DNA from: Parus major
Taxonomy: Eukaryota; Chordata; Aves; Passeriformes; Paridae
Assembly (NCBI RefSeq): GCF_001522545.3
Contig: NC_031781.1
Span: forward strand, 14,338,010 to 14,402,009
Reading direction: 5' to 3'
Length of the DNA: 64,000 nucleotides
The stretch's first letter is position 1. Every line of letters begins with the position of its first letter. The position numbers and the translations under genes are program-made. The notes beneath the pieces were generated by a model, which had not been told where the DNA came from, ran no database searches, and saw only the letters and a program-made list of their open reading frames with translations. Below are positions 28,436 through 41,800 of the stretch, piece after piece.

Positions 28436-31400
28436 GGGATATCTGAAATAGTGCTTAGTGCAGTGGGACACGCTTTAACTTTACAAAGAATGTTACAACA
28501 GGCAACTATTTAATAAGGCAGCTAGAGGACGAGGCCAGCAGGTAATTCACCAGGAGTGAGCCACTTTTGAATATTTCACTAAAAGAACACACTGAGATGA
28601 TAATAATATCTCATTTATCAGCTTGCCCTTCAAGATGCTATAGCTCTAGTATCTCTTTTACAGTGAAGCAGACCTTTTATTAGAGAAAGGTCCTGCAATT
28701 TAAAGACCTCCCCATGGTGCCAGTGGGCCATTTGCAGCTAGAGATGCAAAGAGTTCCACGTATGAAAGAAACTTTTGGGCAGCATTCAAATCTCCCCGTG
28801 CTTGAAAGTGCAACTTTTGTATGTATCAGACACAGCCAGCAGCAACACCTGAAAAGCCATTTCATACAGTCCATGATCACCTTCTACTTTCTACTCCCAT
28901 TTCCATTTCCCAGACTTTAAATACTGCAGGTAAAACCTCCCACAGTTGTTCTCTGACCCTCCTTCAAGGCAGGAGCTTTGGGAGGGAGGTAGAAGTTTGA
29001 AATTTTGGGGGGTTCCTTTGCTCCTCCCTGCCTTTTAAAAAACACTAGAACAGTAAACAAGAAAAAAAAAAAAAAAAGCCTGCTAAAATATAGTCTCCCA
29101 AATACAGCACTTCTGAGCTACCAAACCTGTGGTTCAGTTTGCTCAGGTTTTGTTTCTCTTTTTTGCTGTAGGTATCTCTCAAGAACTCTTCCATCCTGAA
29201 GTCAGACCTTCTTATTTCCCTTATAAAACCCATTTCTCACTTCACTTAAGGAGCAGCAGAGAGTAATAAATGAGGCAGAGATTTATCAGAAGGAGAAAGC
29301 AAGACTGAGAAGAGGAAAGCTCCTGTGTCACACATCTGTTTGACAAGATTTGCCCAGATAATGGCAAATATAATGTGTAAAATGTTCAAATTATGGCAGC
29401 ATCCATTGTAACCTTGGAACCTCAGCTTCTCCACAGAATATCTCTTCATCCCTCAGGCAGAGTCTGAGCTAAGGAAATGCCTCACAGATCGTGCCCTAGA
29501 AGAAATGCCTCAAAACACAAACCTACCAACACAAAGCTGAATTTTCCAAAAAGGCTTCTGTTGGTATAATAAGCTCCCTAGTGCAGCTAATGGTAACTTT
29601 TCTATTTCTTCTTACATAATTTGGAAATTCAAGTCAATCATGCTCAGCTTGTTAGACTTTCCTAGAATTGCTGCAAATCCAGCAATATTCCTTCAGTTGG
29701 GTAATGGTATTTTAGTTAGGCTGGCAAAGCTCCACAGGCTAGTTTCTCTCCATCTCTTTTCCAGGGATCCTATTATCCTAACACTGAAAGAGAACCTCTG
29801 CAGCTCAGTGTACTGAATGGACATCTTCTTCTGTGGAGAAGAAATGGGGTTTGATTCCCACACGATGAACTCACTGATACTGTAACACAGAGCAGCTCAA
29901 AATCAAACTGCTCTGCCTTGGAGAAGCAAAAGGAAGATGAATAGAGGTCACTAATATTTAGTCACCAAGACCTTTATAAAAGTCAGAATACTTAGACTGC
30001 AATGACCCAGAAAGGCCAGTGAACTAATAAAACAATAGAATCCATGAAGTATGAGAAAGAGGAAAATGGAAAAAAATTGAAAAGGGTCCATCCAATCAAA
30101 CGATAACTAAAGGAGCTGATAAGGGGAATTAAATGCTCTGTGTTGTACCCTGATAACCCAAAGAAAATCTGAAACTTCAAATAATGAGAACAGCAGGGCT
30201 CAACCTTCACGTCCCCCAAATCACACGTAACTAAAGATGAGTTCTTTCTAAGGGGTAAGCAGCTGCTTCACAGATGATAAAACTAGCTCAAGTACTTGTA
30301 TTCCAGCCTCACTGTGACTTTCTAAACCCTTTCCAGCTTCCCAGTGGTTTGTCACTGTGAGAATACTTTCTGGGACATTCATCTCCTTCACAAAACATCA
30401 TCTCATCAGCAGGTAATGTGTGACATCCTCCCTGCCAGTCCCAGGAGTGAAGGGAAGGATTTAATGAGCACAGACTCTGAATCACTTCCTGATTAGGACT
30501 CAAAATGAGTTGACTTCATCTTCACCAGGAAAAAAATAAACAAATTCCAGTCTTGAAGAAGAAGAAAAAGGCAAAGGATAGTTTTAACTCATGCATCTAA
30601 ATGTAGTAAACCCTTGATTTCCCTTAAGAGTTTAGGATGACAGATTATCACACGTTAAAATATTGCCTTGTCAACACCAGGACACTTGTCCACTAAACTA
30701 CATTCAATACACATCTTTAACCAGCACTGCATACTCTGTTACAGCCATTCCCAGCTTCTGCTGCTGAAAAGAACTTGAATCCCTCAGTCTAATCCTCAGG
30801 GGATGTCTCAAGCCTCAGGTCCACGCAAGAAGAAGAGGAAGAGGAGAATTATTTTCCCCCAGTCATGTCCCCACTCTTACCAAGGGCTTGAATTGTGGTG
30901 CTGAATTGTCAGCATGCCATCACAGCAATGACACTGTTCATCACCAGGCAGTGCTGACAGAACTGCATTTCCAACAGCACCTTCTACATGACAATTATTC
31001 AGCTGCTCCTCATTCATTTAAATAAGAGTAAAAAAATCAGCACCATAGAGTTCTCAATGTGAGCAATAAACCTGCCAAAGACTTCTGGAAAGCCTGTGCC
31101 CAAAGAAGATGCAAAAACAAGGGGGAAAAAAGGAGCAAATCTCCTTTTCCCCCATTATATCACAATCTCAGTTACAGAGCACTTTCAGAGCTTTTACTTT
31201 CTGTGTGCCTCTCTCACATCTTCACATGCATTAACAGGCAGTGTTGTACTGTAATGAAAACAAAAAACATAAATATTTCTCCCCAAACAAACTAAAATTT
31301 CCAATCTGCAATGGACTGAGTGTTTCCTCAGGCAAAAAAGGTGGAAACACTGCAGATTCCAGGTGGGACATCTCTGTTTAGGTGGGCAAAGGAACAAGCT

Positions 31401-34400
31401 ATTTTCTATATGATGAATGATATCCACAACCATATTCCAATTGCTGACAGAATGACATTATTCATTTAGCAGGGTTTTTTTCCATGTTTCAATATGGAAC
31501 ATTTTCAGAAAATATGTATAACAAAGTCATTTAGGCACAGCTCACTTAGGGCTGACTTGACACAAATTTATTGGGTAATTGCCTCATTGGCCTCGAACTG
31601 CTGGGTCAACTATTTTTCTTCTTGGGTTTCATTTTCTTAATGAATCCTTTGAAAATCTATTTAGAAGGGAAGAAAAAAATCAATCTCTTCCAAGGAAAAG
31701 AGTGGGTGTTCATGATATTTTACGTCAACTAAATATTACACAGTTTTAAAGAAAAAGTTTGACTTTAGTTATCATGAACTCTCTCATTCAGGACATTTTG
31801 ATGTTTGTAGTTAAAAGAAGTCCAAGAATTTGTATTACACACACACCATGTATATAAATCCCATGCAACTATGTCAGTATAGGCCATATGGATATTAACA
31901 TATTTATGCAAATATGCTAATCTGACTATAAGGAGATACAATGTCTGTCCATGAGTAAAATCATTGGGGGGTGGAGAGAATCAACCCAAGGTTAAACTAT
32001 CACCCTTCCTTCCATAAGCTTTTCTACTAAACCTGAAACATGTTCAAGTCATAATTTTGAGATGACACTAACTCTCCCAAAGGAAAAGGTTGGGTTTTTT
32101 TTTTTTCCCACTAGAAAGAGATAGATTTTTCCAAGCCATCTTCCACTGGTAGGTCCAGGAATAAAAAATAAAAAATCACTAGGATACAGATAGGAAAATC
32201 CAGTAACTTTATTTTAGCAGAAAAATATTTACTTATAGCCATCACTGCCAGCTTCATCTCTAACTAATGTGAAATTCCAAAAGAAATTCTGTCCAACCTG
32301 TGAATTTGGAAACTTGCTTTAAGCATGTCTTTTCTTCCACATTTTGTCTAAGACTCCTGAAGACATCCTGCACAGCCTGAGCCAGTCCATGCCTCCAAAT
32401 AGAGCTCAACAGACCCAGAATATTTTTTCTACTTTTCTCAGTTTAGTTTTTCAAGCAGAAGAAACTCACAAAGGATGAGAAAAAGGAAGAGTAGGATATT
32501 TGATCTGTTATTTTCTAGCAGTCAGCTGGAATGCTACTGTATATGGTCAAGAGGAGGGGGGACAGAATCTTACTCATGTGTGCAGAACAGCAACAACAGC
32601 TCAGGATTAGCTGCAGACAGAAAGACCATATAGGATTAACACAGTGAACCAGTCATCATGCTTACCAGAATATTCAAGAGCAAAACATTCAGAGGATTTC
32701 AGGACAGGATTTAGCAGAATTTGACTGAAAATAGCACCACATTTTCAATAAGGTTTACTGAGTACCACAGCACCCAGCACCTTTTGGCTGAAATGACTTG
32801 ATGTGCATCGATTTTAGAAGCATTTCTTGTGCAACCATGTAAAGACTTGGTGCACTGGAAAGGATGGAAAGCTGGCAGAAAGGTGTCTGTACACAGCTCC
32901 AAAATGCAGGCAAGAGCCTTCCCTGCAGCACAGGAACTTTTAAACAAGTGAAACTCAAGGTAAGTGTTGTTACTGTCAGATGCAGAGTCAGGAACACAAC
33001 ACCATTCAATCAGCTTCTGCTGCTGAATTTATGGCTTCATTGTTGATTTTTTTCTTTATGCAACACTGAGTGCTATGACAGCCTTACCTGTGCTAGGGGT
33101 TGTTTATAATGACAAAAGGGATATCCAAAGTTTTATATTTCAGGTTGGATTATCTGCATTAGAAGAGTGTCTCAGAAAAAAAATAAAAAAGAAAGACATT
33201 CAAGTGGAAAAGGGTTATTGCTGTTATGGCAAAACCTGGCTCTGCAGCACTTCAGCAGCAGGGAGCTGAAGTGCTCCTGGAACAGCTGCCTGTGCTCCTT
33301 CTCACAAACACTACAGCAGTTTCCCTGAAGGAAGTGAAGCATCGTTCCTGGACCTACATTGCTTCCATCTGACAGGACTCAGCAGTAGAGAAGGATGAGT
33401 GGAAACAACCTGGCAAAGGAGAAAACACTCCCTGTGCTTCTGCACCACCGAGAGCTTCCTCGCTCTCTGCAGACCAAAGTTCCTCCTGGATATGATTTCC
33501 CACATTGCAGAAGGAGCCACACATCCACAAGCAACAGGTTCACAGCCCAGCCTTTTGCTGAACCAGCCCCTCTAAGAGAGGAGCCCTTCCACAGACTGCA
33601 GCCTCCCAGGCTGAGCCAGCCTTTGCATTCTTTGCTCATTTTTCCTTGGGCGCTGCAGAGTAGAAAATAAGCATAATTAACAACATAAAGCTTGAGCTGC
33701 TGAACCTGGTAGTTCAATCTAAAAACAAGCTCCATACATTCATGCCATGTGGATGTGCTAGAAGAAGTCTTATGAATTGTCTGTGCAAGCACTGCCTTAA
33801 ATCTTTTTTTGCTGCCAATTCCAGCTGCTGCCCTATAATAAACCATTCCCATTTACAGGCACACAGACTGATGCCCAAGTAGCCAGAGCACAAGAAGAAC
33901 AGCTAATAGATCACAAGTGATAATGCTGTTGATGTTACACCATACAAAACCTAACCCAGCACACCCCACCAGTGCCTGGACAGTGCTCACCAAGTGCCAC
34001 TGGCACCCCCAGATAGTCACTCCCACAGCTGGCCAGTCACTAACAGCCTTTATTCATTTGCAGCCTTGGCCAGCCTTTGAGCACACACATGAGCTGGTCC
34101 ATGTTACACACTCTTAGTTTATTTTTTGACACCTTTTTTTGGCAATTTACACAGCAGCAAATGATCAAAGGTGCACAGAGATCCTGGTTCATGGTCAGCT
34201 TGGCCATTCACCCACAGAAAAAGGGACACATGGAAAGGCAGCTGCAACATGTGAAGCTGTTACAGCCACTGGTCAGGCTTTACCTGAGCTGTGGGCAAAA
34301 CAGGCTGATTGCTCTTCATCACTATTAACCCACTAATATGTAAAAATAAATATGTAAAATAATTCAAGCCTTGCTTGAAAATTCCTCTGAAACTTCCAGC

Positions 34401-35100
34401 AAAAAAAAGCAAACCCCTCCCAGTGTAACAGCGGGCACAGATCATCAGCTGAGTTAGCTCTAAAGGCAAATATTCCATTTTCAGAGAGATGCAGTGGGCC
34501 ATAATACGAATAAGGAACAAAGACCCCTTTCATTCTGCTGACAAATACAGTATAGCATGTCACAAATCACAAGGGGAGCAGACAGCACAATGACAGCAAT
34601 TAAATGGGTGTATTTTTATTAAGAAATACATATAATAATGACTGACTGTGTACACTCTCCCCCTCCCCAACCCTTCAAGAATTACACTGGCAAACATGGC
34701 TGTGAGTGTTTAGGGATATTACTTCTGTTAGACAGAAAACTAACAGGTTTTCTACTTTAACTATCTTGAAGGGAAGGGTACATCCAGCCAGGGCAGCTGG
34801 ACACACACAAAAACAGATATAGATGTTTTGTTTGTTTTTATGCACGTTGTACACCTTGTTCATTGCCATCCGCACAGCTTCCCCAACTCACTCCCAATCG
34901 GTGTATTTCTGGAGAAGCTGAAAAAATATATGCCCCCTTTTTAACTCTTTCGCTGCTGAATTCCAACGGAGACACCATTCCTGCCTCCCCCTCCTTGCCC
35001 TCCGCCCTGGTGACCCAGACTGCTCTCGGGAGATTCACTTCCCAGCCCTCACACCTGCTTACTTTGGGGGAATATTCGCAGGAAGAAGGGCCCTCCAGGC

Positions 35101-35880
35101 CCTGCTGTGCCTTTAAGCCGTGGCCAGCCTCTCCGAGCCTGTCCCCCCGCTGCCAGCACAGGGCTGCCCTGCGGCTCGTCCAGGCGGTGACCCCGGGCGG
35201 GTTCCGCGCTCTCCCTGCGCCCGTCCCGGAGCGCTTCCAGCCGGGATGAGCGCATCCCTGCCGGGGTCTCCTTCCTGCCCCCTCCCCGCCCGAGCCGCGG
35301 CAGAACAATGCGGGGACAGACATTTAGCAACACCTGCTGTATCGCATTAATATGCACAGGGATGTATGGATGGTTTTTCCCATCCAGCACTAAGACCGCA
35401 TTGTTCGGGGCGATCCATCAGCGGATCGCTCCCCCCCCCAGCGCCGGCCCCACAAGCCCCCTTCTGACATGTCCCCTTGTCTCCCAGCCCGGGCTGACGA
35501 GCGCGTTTAGGAATGCACTTCATTAAATCGGAGCTGCCCCATTCCAACCTGCAATGCGGAGGCAGTACAAAGCCAGCGCCACGCTTCCTCCCGCATTTCT
35601 TTCAAAAGCCCCATTGTTCGGCAGGCATCTGCTCCTGATCTCAGCCTATTCGTGCCCATTGACCCCGCTTTTCGCAGCACACCCGCTCGCCAACGGGCCT
35701 CACGTAAAGCCTGCTTGATGAATTAAAAAGGAGCACTGGCCATCTGTCCCGGCAGGCTGGGCTCGGGCTGCCAGCCCCGCTCCGCAGCCTCCCCCGGCAT
35801 CCCGACCTGCGGCTCCGGCACCGCTGCTCCGCTACAAACACGCACCCAGCCTGCCACATTCGCCTTTCCGTCCCTTGCCT
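35101..35880. promoter_or_regulatory. Compact intragenic CpG island
   Basis: I hand-counted about 60 CpGs in 780 bases here, in GC-rich sequence, against typically zero to one per 60 bases on either side. This is the strongest CpG cluster in the window. It contains C-rich runs, three copies of a SOX-type octamer (CATTGTTC or its complement) and the POU-like palindrome GCATTAATATGC at 35,344-35,355. In MAGI1 sense (minus strand), donor-like sites AAA|GTAAGC (35,057-35,062) and CAG|GTGTGAG (35,048-35,054) lie just past its low-coordinate edge. It may be an internal MAGI1 promoter, an antisense or bidirectional RNA promoter, or a developmental enhancer. I saw no convincing coding exon in it. Confidence 0.6.
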
Positions 35881-38800
35881 GAGCCTCCAGGAAAGAGCGG
35901 GGGTGGAAAAAAGGGAGAGAGAATACAACAGAACATTCTCACTTGCCTGAGTCCTTCGAAATTCAAGCACAAATACAAGATTAATCCTTCCTTTGTGAGG
36001 TCTTGTCTTTAAGTCGTGGTATGTAATGATCCTCAGCACTGCAGCAGAGGGGAATAAAAAATGCAGGGATCATAAGCAGGGGGAGGACAGGGCTTACTTA
36101 CATCAGGGTTTCTGCCACATGACAATAGGTTTGAGAGGGAAGAATAAGCTGGCAGCAGCAGCTGACAGTGCAAAAGGGAGAATGCAGAAGCCTGCCTTTT
36201 ATATTATTGGTGACATTTCTAACACATGACAACAATTTCCATCTGTATTTAAGCTGCGAGTGTGAGGAAAAGAGCATTACATCACGACTCCTCTATTCCT
36301 AGGGGCTGTGGAATATGTAGGCCAGAGGGATTAAAAAGCACCTGTGTATGCTGGAGATCTGAAACACCACAAGGCAGATTTTCCCCCCTCACTTCTTTCT
36401 CCCTCACCCTTTTTTTTTTACCTCTATCACCTGCACTGAGCTGCTGTTTGAGAATGTGCCCAGGGAAGTGCAAAATGGTATTGTCCTAGTTAGCAAGGCT
36501 CAAGTATGGGGGAACGATGCAAATATGTGTTTCTGGCTCTGTCTGTCTCTCTGTAGGAGATACAGCACTCATTTTTGCAAGCAATTGGACAGAACACAGA
36601 ACATCCTCCTGCTTTCTGCTGTGCTTGTCCCAAGGGCTTCGAGTTTCTCTTAAGAGTACCAACTTTCATCTTCCTTTTAAGTCTGCAGGGAATTTCAGTG
36701 ACAGTAGCAACAATGATTTCCCCACTCCCGCTTTCTTTTACAGCCAACTCATGCCTGTATCTTTTAAAAAGTAAACATCCAGAACAGGGGCCAAAGATAT
36801 TTTGGAAAAAGCACTTGACTGCTTCAGAGCCAGCAGGTGTCCGTCTTGGACGCTTTCCATGTATCTCCCAGGACATGACTGCTTAGATGAAGCTCTGAAA
36901 TCCGAAGGGACTCCAGCCTTGCAAGGAAAGCTGCTCCCCTGCAGCTCCAGGGCTGCTGCAGCTGGGGCTGCTGCAGCTGCACTGAGACAGGCAGGGACAT
37001 GGGAATCCCGAGGGAAGCACTGCTGGGGTGGACACAGGGCCACTCCTGCCACTGTCCCCTTGGCCCAGTGGGTTCAACACCAGATCTGATCCCGGAACAA
37101 GCAGAATTTTGAGCCACAGCAGCCGAGAGCCATCGCCCCCAGAGCATTTGCTGCTGGCAAAGCAGCTCTGTCCAGCTGTGGGCACAGGACACTGCTCACA
37201 GGTTCACAGCACCTGTGTGAAAGAGTCAGGCAAGGGAAAAGATCATCCTCCCCACCACCAAACCCAGCAGCAAATACAGACACTGCTCTTGCTGACGTAC
37301 CCCATCCTCAAAAGTGCTTGAACTAGGAAGGGGCAAAACATCACTGAGAGCCAGCAACCCTTGCCTTACCTTTATGGGAGACATGGCCACACACTAACAG
37401 GAGATTGGCTTGCTTATAAACAGTCTTAAATTAATCTGACATCAGTATTTTCATGAAAACACCAGCTGGGCCAAGGTACTGGCCAATTATATGTCTCTTG
37501 TTTAAAAAAAAAAGACAAAAATTCTTTGCTCGAGATCATTTTTCTGATCTTTCAACACTGGCCTCTTGGAGCCATAGACTATTTTTTGAGTATATGTTTG
37601 GTCAACTCAAAGCTGCTGTGGCAACTCCAGAGCCTTTGATAATGTTGGGTTTAGAATATTGCACACAGTAAATTTGAAGACTGCAATACGAAAATAAATT
37701 ACTCCGAATTCCTCCCCCCTCCTCTTCATGTCCACAAAATAAAGAAATCTGCATGAGCCACACTGAAATTCTCTCAACAGATGAAACTTCAATGAGGCAG
37801 TACCTACGTGGAACATTCCAGTAAAAAAGCCTCTTTATTAAAAATAGAAATGGAGCATTTTACTTTAGATTTATTCAGAGATGTAGCTCCCCAGTCATTT
37901 ATGGAAAGACTTCCATACGATTTAGAAGAGGGGGAAAAAGGAAACAATGAAATTACTTATTTTTAATCTGGGGTTTAAAGGCATTTTTTCTTTCCAAAAA
38001 AAAAAAAAAAAGTCCCACACACAAAGAAAGAAATTCAATGCAAACCTCTGTTTCTGTATCATGAAAGCCCATTCCACTACCAGGGTAATCAATTTCTCAG
38101 AGCTTGTGTGGTCTACAGCAAAAGCCAAAGAAGGTATTTAAGTTTATACAGCCTTCAGCATTTTGATGGCTTGCTTTTGAAATACGACATGTTTAAATTT
38201 TATATATTTTTTTACAGTTAGTTATGTCTTAAGAAAATGGTTGCTGGTAGAAAAAATAGAAGGAAGGGAGAATAAATGAAATTCAACCTGTTTTTGAGCT
38301 GTTTGCGCATTCTAAAAAAAACAGAGTAGTTCAAAGTTGCACCATGAACAACTATTACAGTTGTAATTACAGCTATCATTATATTATACACAGTCTTAAT
38401 TTAGCATCAAACACCTCGGCTCATATGAACAGGAAAAAAACCTAAATAAGAGTGGTGCTCCAACACCAAGAGCTTATTACCAGGTAAGCATCCACAGAAA
38501 TTTACTGGAACAGCAAAGCAAATACTTTGTCAGATATAAGAACTCTCTACTTTTTCTAGAGCTGAAAGTCATAGGCAAATCATAAATCACTTCAGGATGG
38601 GGAAAGGAGTCTTTGTCCTTATGGTAACCCCAGCTTCCCACCATGAAAGAAAGCCATCTTGAGACAAGATTTTACAGCTGGGATTTAAGTCACAGGGTGG
38701 AAAAAGTGTGAGATAGAGCACTCTTGTAGGTAGGAACAAACTTCTACAACAGACTTCTCATTCTTTCATCAGTACATTTTGGATCCAATTCACTTACCAT

Positions 38801-41800
38801 GTGGGAACAGCAAATGGGGGAACAAACTGTGAATTCAAATAACTGTAAACTCAGCAAGATGTGGAAATACAACACAGATGGTGCACTTCAGATTAAGGGT
38901 CAGCATTTCAGCGTCGCTTTCCACTTTTACATTGTGATAGGTGATGTATAACAACCACCTTCTCCCCAAGACAGCACTCTGATCAAACCATGACTCACTT
39001 AGGAAAACAAGAGGCAAAGTGATACCTCCTTGGAAGCCTCCTGCCAGCCGAGAGGAGCTAAGGTTACTTGGTTAAGCTGTGGGTTTGCTGCTTGAGGATT
39101 AATGTTTAGGAGTGGAAATTGTCTCCACTAGCCATGGCTGATAAAGGTTTTTTTTTAGCATTTCCATCTTCCAGCACGCTGCAGCAGGGCTGCTCTGCCT
39201 GGCATGGCTGTGCCCACCTGCTCCCCTCTTCACCACCTACATTTCCAGCAAGAGTTTGCAGAGGTTGCCCTGATACCTGTTTGCAAAAGCCAAGAACACA
39301 ACCCACTGCTGCCAACATTCCCCAGAACCAGCCCTCAGAAAGTGCTCAGTCCTAGAACACCTCTGCAGGCCTGCATCCTGCTTGTCTGAACACTGGGTTA
39401 ATTTTATTCTCTCCGACTCATTTTGCCAAAAAATCTGAGGAATGGAATTTAGGATGATTTTATTCTGGCTATGAAGTGTTAGTTGCATGCCCAGGGCCCT
39501 CTAGGAAAGGGCTGTCTGCCTGTAAGCACAAGTTCAAAGAAGAAATAAAGGAGTGAGTACAGATTAGATGACAGAAGAGCTGTAAATCTATAGAAGTTTG
39601 AAATGCCAGATAGAGAGGAGCAGGAGTGATTGTAAGGTGATTATTACCTTCAAAATATGCCGGAGGTTGTTTATCAGATCAGAGTTAATGAGGGAGAAAT
39701 CTAATAGAACTATAATATTAAATTTACCACTTTAATGGTATCATCAATGTTCTATAATGTGGGCAATTTACAGAATGTCTGTCAGTGTGATTCTCCAGTG
39801 TGGTTAGTTACACAGGAGCAGCACTATTACATCTCATCAGCTTTTCCCTTCCAGAAGACACTGTGCATTTTGCAGAGGATTGCTGAGTGAGATAGCAATC
39901 TCTATGTTTAAAATTATGGGAATGCAAAAATGGGAAAGATATTTATGAACATGATGGGATGTTCACATTCCTGGAAGAATTTGGTCCAGCTCTGCCCCAC
40001 TTCTGAGCCCATCCTTCCTACTTCTGCACTGCCATGTAGTGTCCTGCTGGGTTTTCCATCACTCTCTTTCACATCCTGCAACATTTGCTGCTGTCCTCAG
40101 AAGCTTCCATATCTGGATTTAGGAAAATTGCTAATAACCTCACTATTCAAGCACATTTTCAGCTCCCCTGTGTTATCTCCCTCCAAACAAAAGAAAGCAC
40201 TAAAAAACTCATACCCTAGAAAAACATGAACAAAGATGGTAGCAATAAATCAACACTTACATGAAAAAAGTCAAAATACCCAGTGTCAAGGTTTCAATTA
40301 CTAATTCAAAAGACCTGTGAACAGTAGGAGATGGTAATGCTGTGTTTATTAATAGCCATCTTCTCATGTATTCAAGGAAAAGTTCACTAAAAGCAGCAGC
40401 TTCTTTATATGGAGTTCCTCCTTCCCTGAGCATCTGCTCCAGCCCCTCTGTTCTGAGGTTTGCCTCTTCAAATCCCTAATACAGCAAAGATCACCTGCAC
40501 ATTTTTAGCATATGACAAATGTCCCATTAAGTAGCTTTAAGTTTTGGTAGTTGAGTTGCCATGATGGTCGAAGATAAAAAACAAAGTATCATCATTGTCT
40601 CTAAGAAGCCTTTTTATAGGCTTTTCACCAACACCAACTTTTGTTTACTGTTTTTTTCCCCCTAGTTAAAGTGAAGTGTTAAACCTGAAGTTCAGTGAAA
40701 AAGTTCAGGTAGTGAATGAATGATGAAATATGAAACATAATTCAATAGCTGATGATACTTCCAAAGGTCATTGATGAGGTTTTCTTCCATATTCAGCTCA
40801 AAAATGACCATGCAAGAAGAACTGCCAGATCACTATCCACCTGATTACTCTGTGATACACATCTCATTTTGAAGATACATTAGCCTTTCAAAGAGCCATT
40901 TATTAAACATTTCCATTTAAATAAAAATTTTCACAGTCCTCAGTGAAACAGATGTATTCCCTCTTAAATCACTAATTAAGAGCAGCCTGGGACATTAACA
41001 AAGCCCTTTAAAAGGAATTCAGAGAGCTAGTGTCCCCCTTAAATAAATCTGTTCTGGCAATGACCCAGGAATCTTGACTTCATAACTCAAGCTCTAATTA
41101 TTCAAGAGAACATCATAAAAAAAGGATACATCTAGACTGTTAAGACTAATAGGAAAGATTTATTTTTCCTTCAATAGGGACAGAACTACAAATATTTGTT
41201 CCATTTTTTCTATCCTCTTATTCACTTGGGGTGGGGGGAAGGAAATCAGTGAAGGTGAATTTACAGAGTTATTCCCAGTAAAGGTACTGGGTATCACTCT
41301 CCCCAAAGAAAACCAGCTAGCAGAATCTAAACAGCTTTATAAATGATTACACGGCTAATCGCCTCTCTGCTGAAATAAAGACAAAAAGGATTTGGAGGAC
41401 AAATACCACATGCTTTATGTGAGGGAGCATGTAATGTTAAAAAAGGGATAACTGTTTGAAGATGAAATGTGACAACTCTGCATCCCCATCAAACCATCAG
41501 GAGCTGGCATCTGCCACTGCCCCCCTGGGCTCAGAGGCTGTCACGGTAGCAGGATGTGTGATTGGAACCACACAGCAAACTCCTCCTCTGCAATCCCCCT
41601 GCTTTTGCCCACCTTGTGTTGCAGGTATCACCCTGGACCAGAAGATTCTCATATCAATGTGATTTACAGGTGTTCCTTTTTAAATAGTGACATCTTTGAT
41701 GGAAAGCACACGACTTCTGTAATGGTGAAAGCACCAACACACCTAGACAGTGATGGGTTAATTGTGAAATACCAAATGTGAAGCCCAAACATAAATGGGA

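Larger units (their letters stand above)
22961..34860. other. Intronic stretch, no gene recognised
   Basis: Nothing gene-like is seen. It holds a TA-rich patch at about 23,917-23,980, a 9-bp-arm inverted repeat at 28,402-28,435, a 16-base A run at 29,062-29,077 and several short purine-rich GAA/AAG patches (for example near 30,555 and 30,826). Confidence 0.6.

Noticed and set aside
34838..35323. Minus-strand 161-codon frame and overlapping plus-strand frames in the CpG island
   Set aside because: GC-rich DNA has few stops, so overlapping open frames on both strands are expected. None shows a recognisable domain.
35641..36039. Minus-strand 132-codon frame over the CpG island edge, preceded by an acceptor-like CTGCTGCAG and containing a GC-type donor-like GCAAGT
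   Set aside because: The Arg/Ser/Cys-rich sequence is what GC-rich island DNA gives by chance. It resembles no part of MAGI1 and no other known protein, and the splice-like signals are not paired sensibly.
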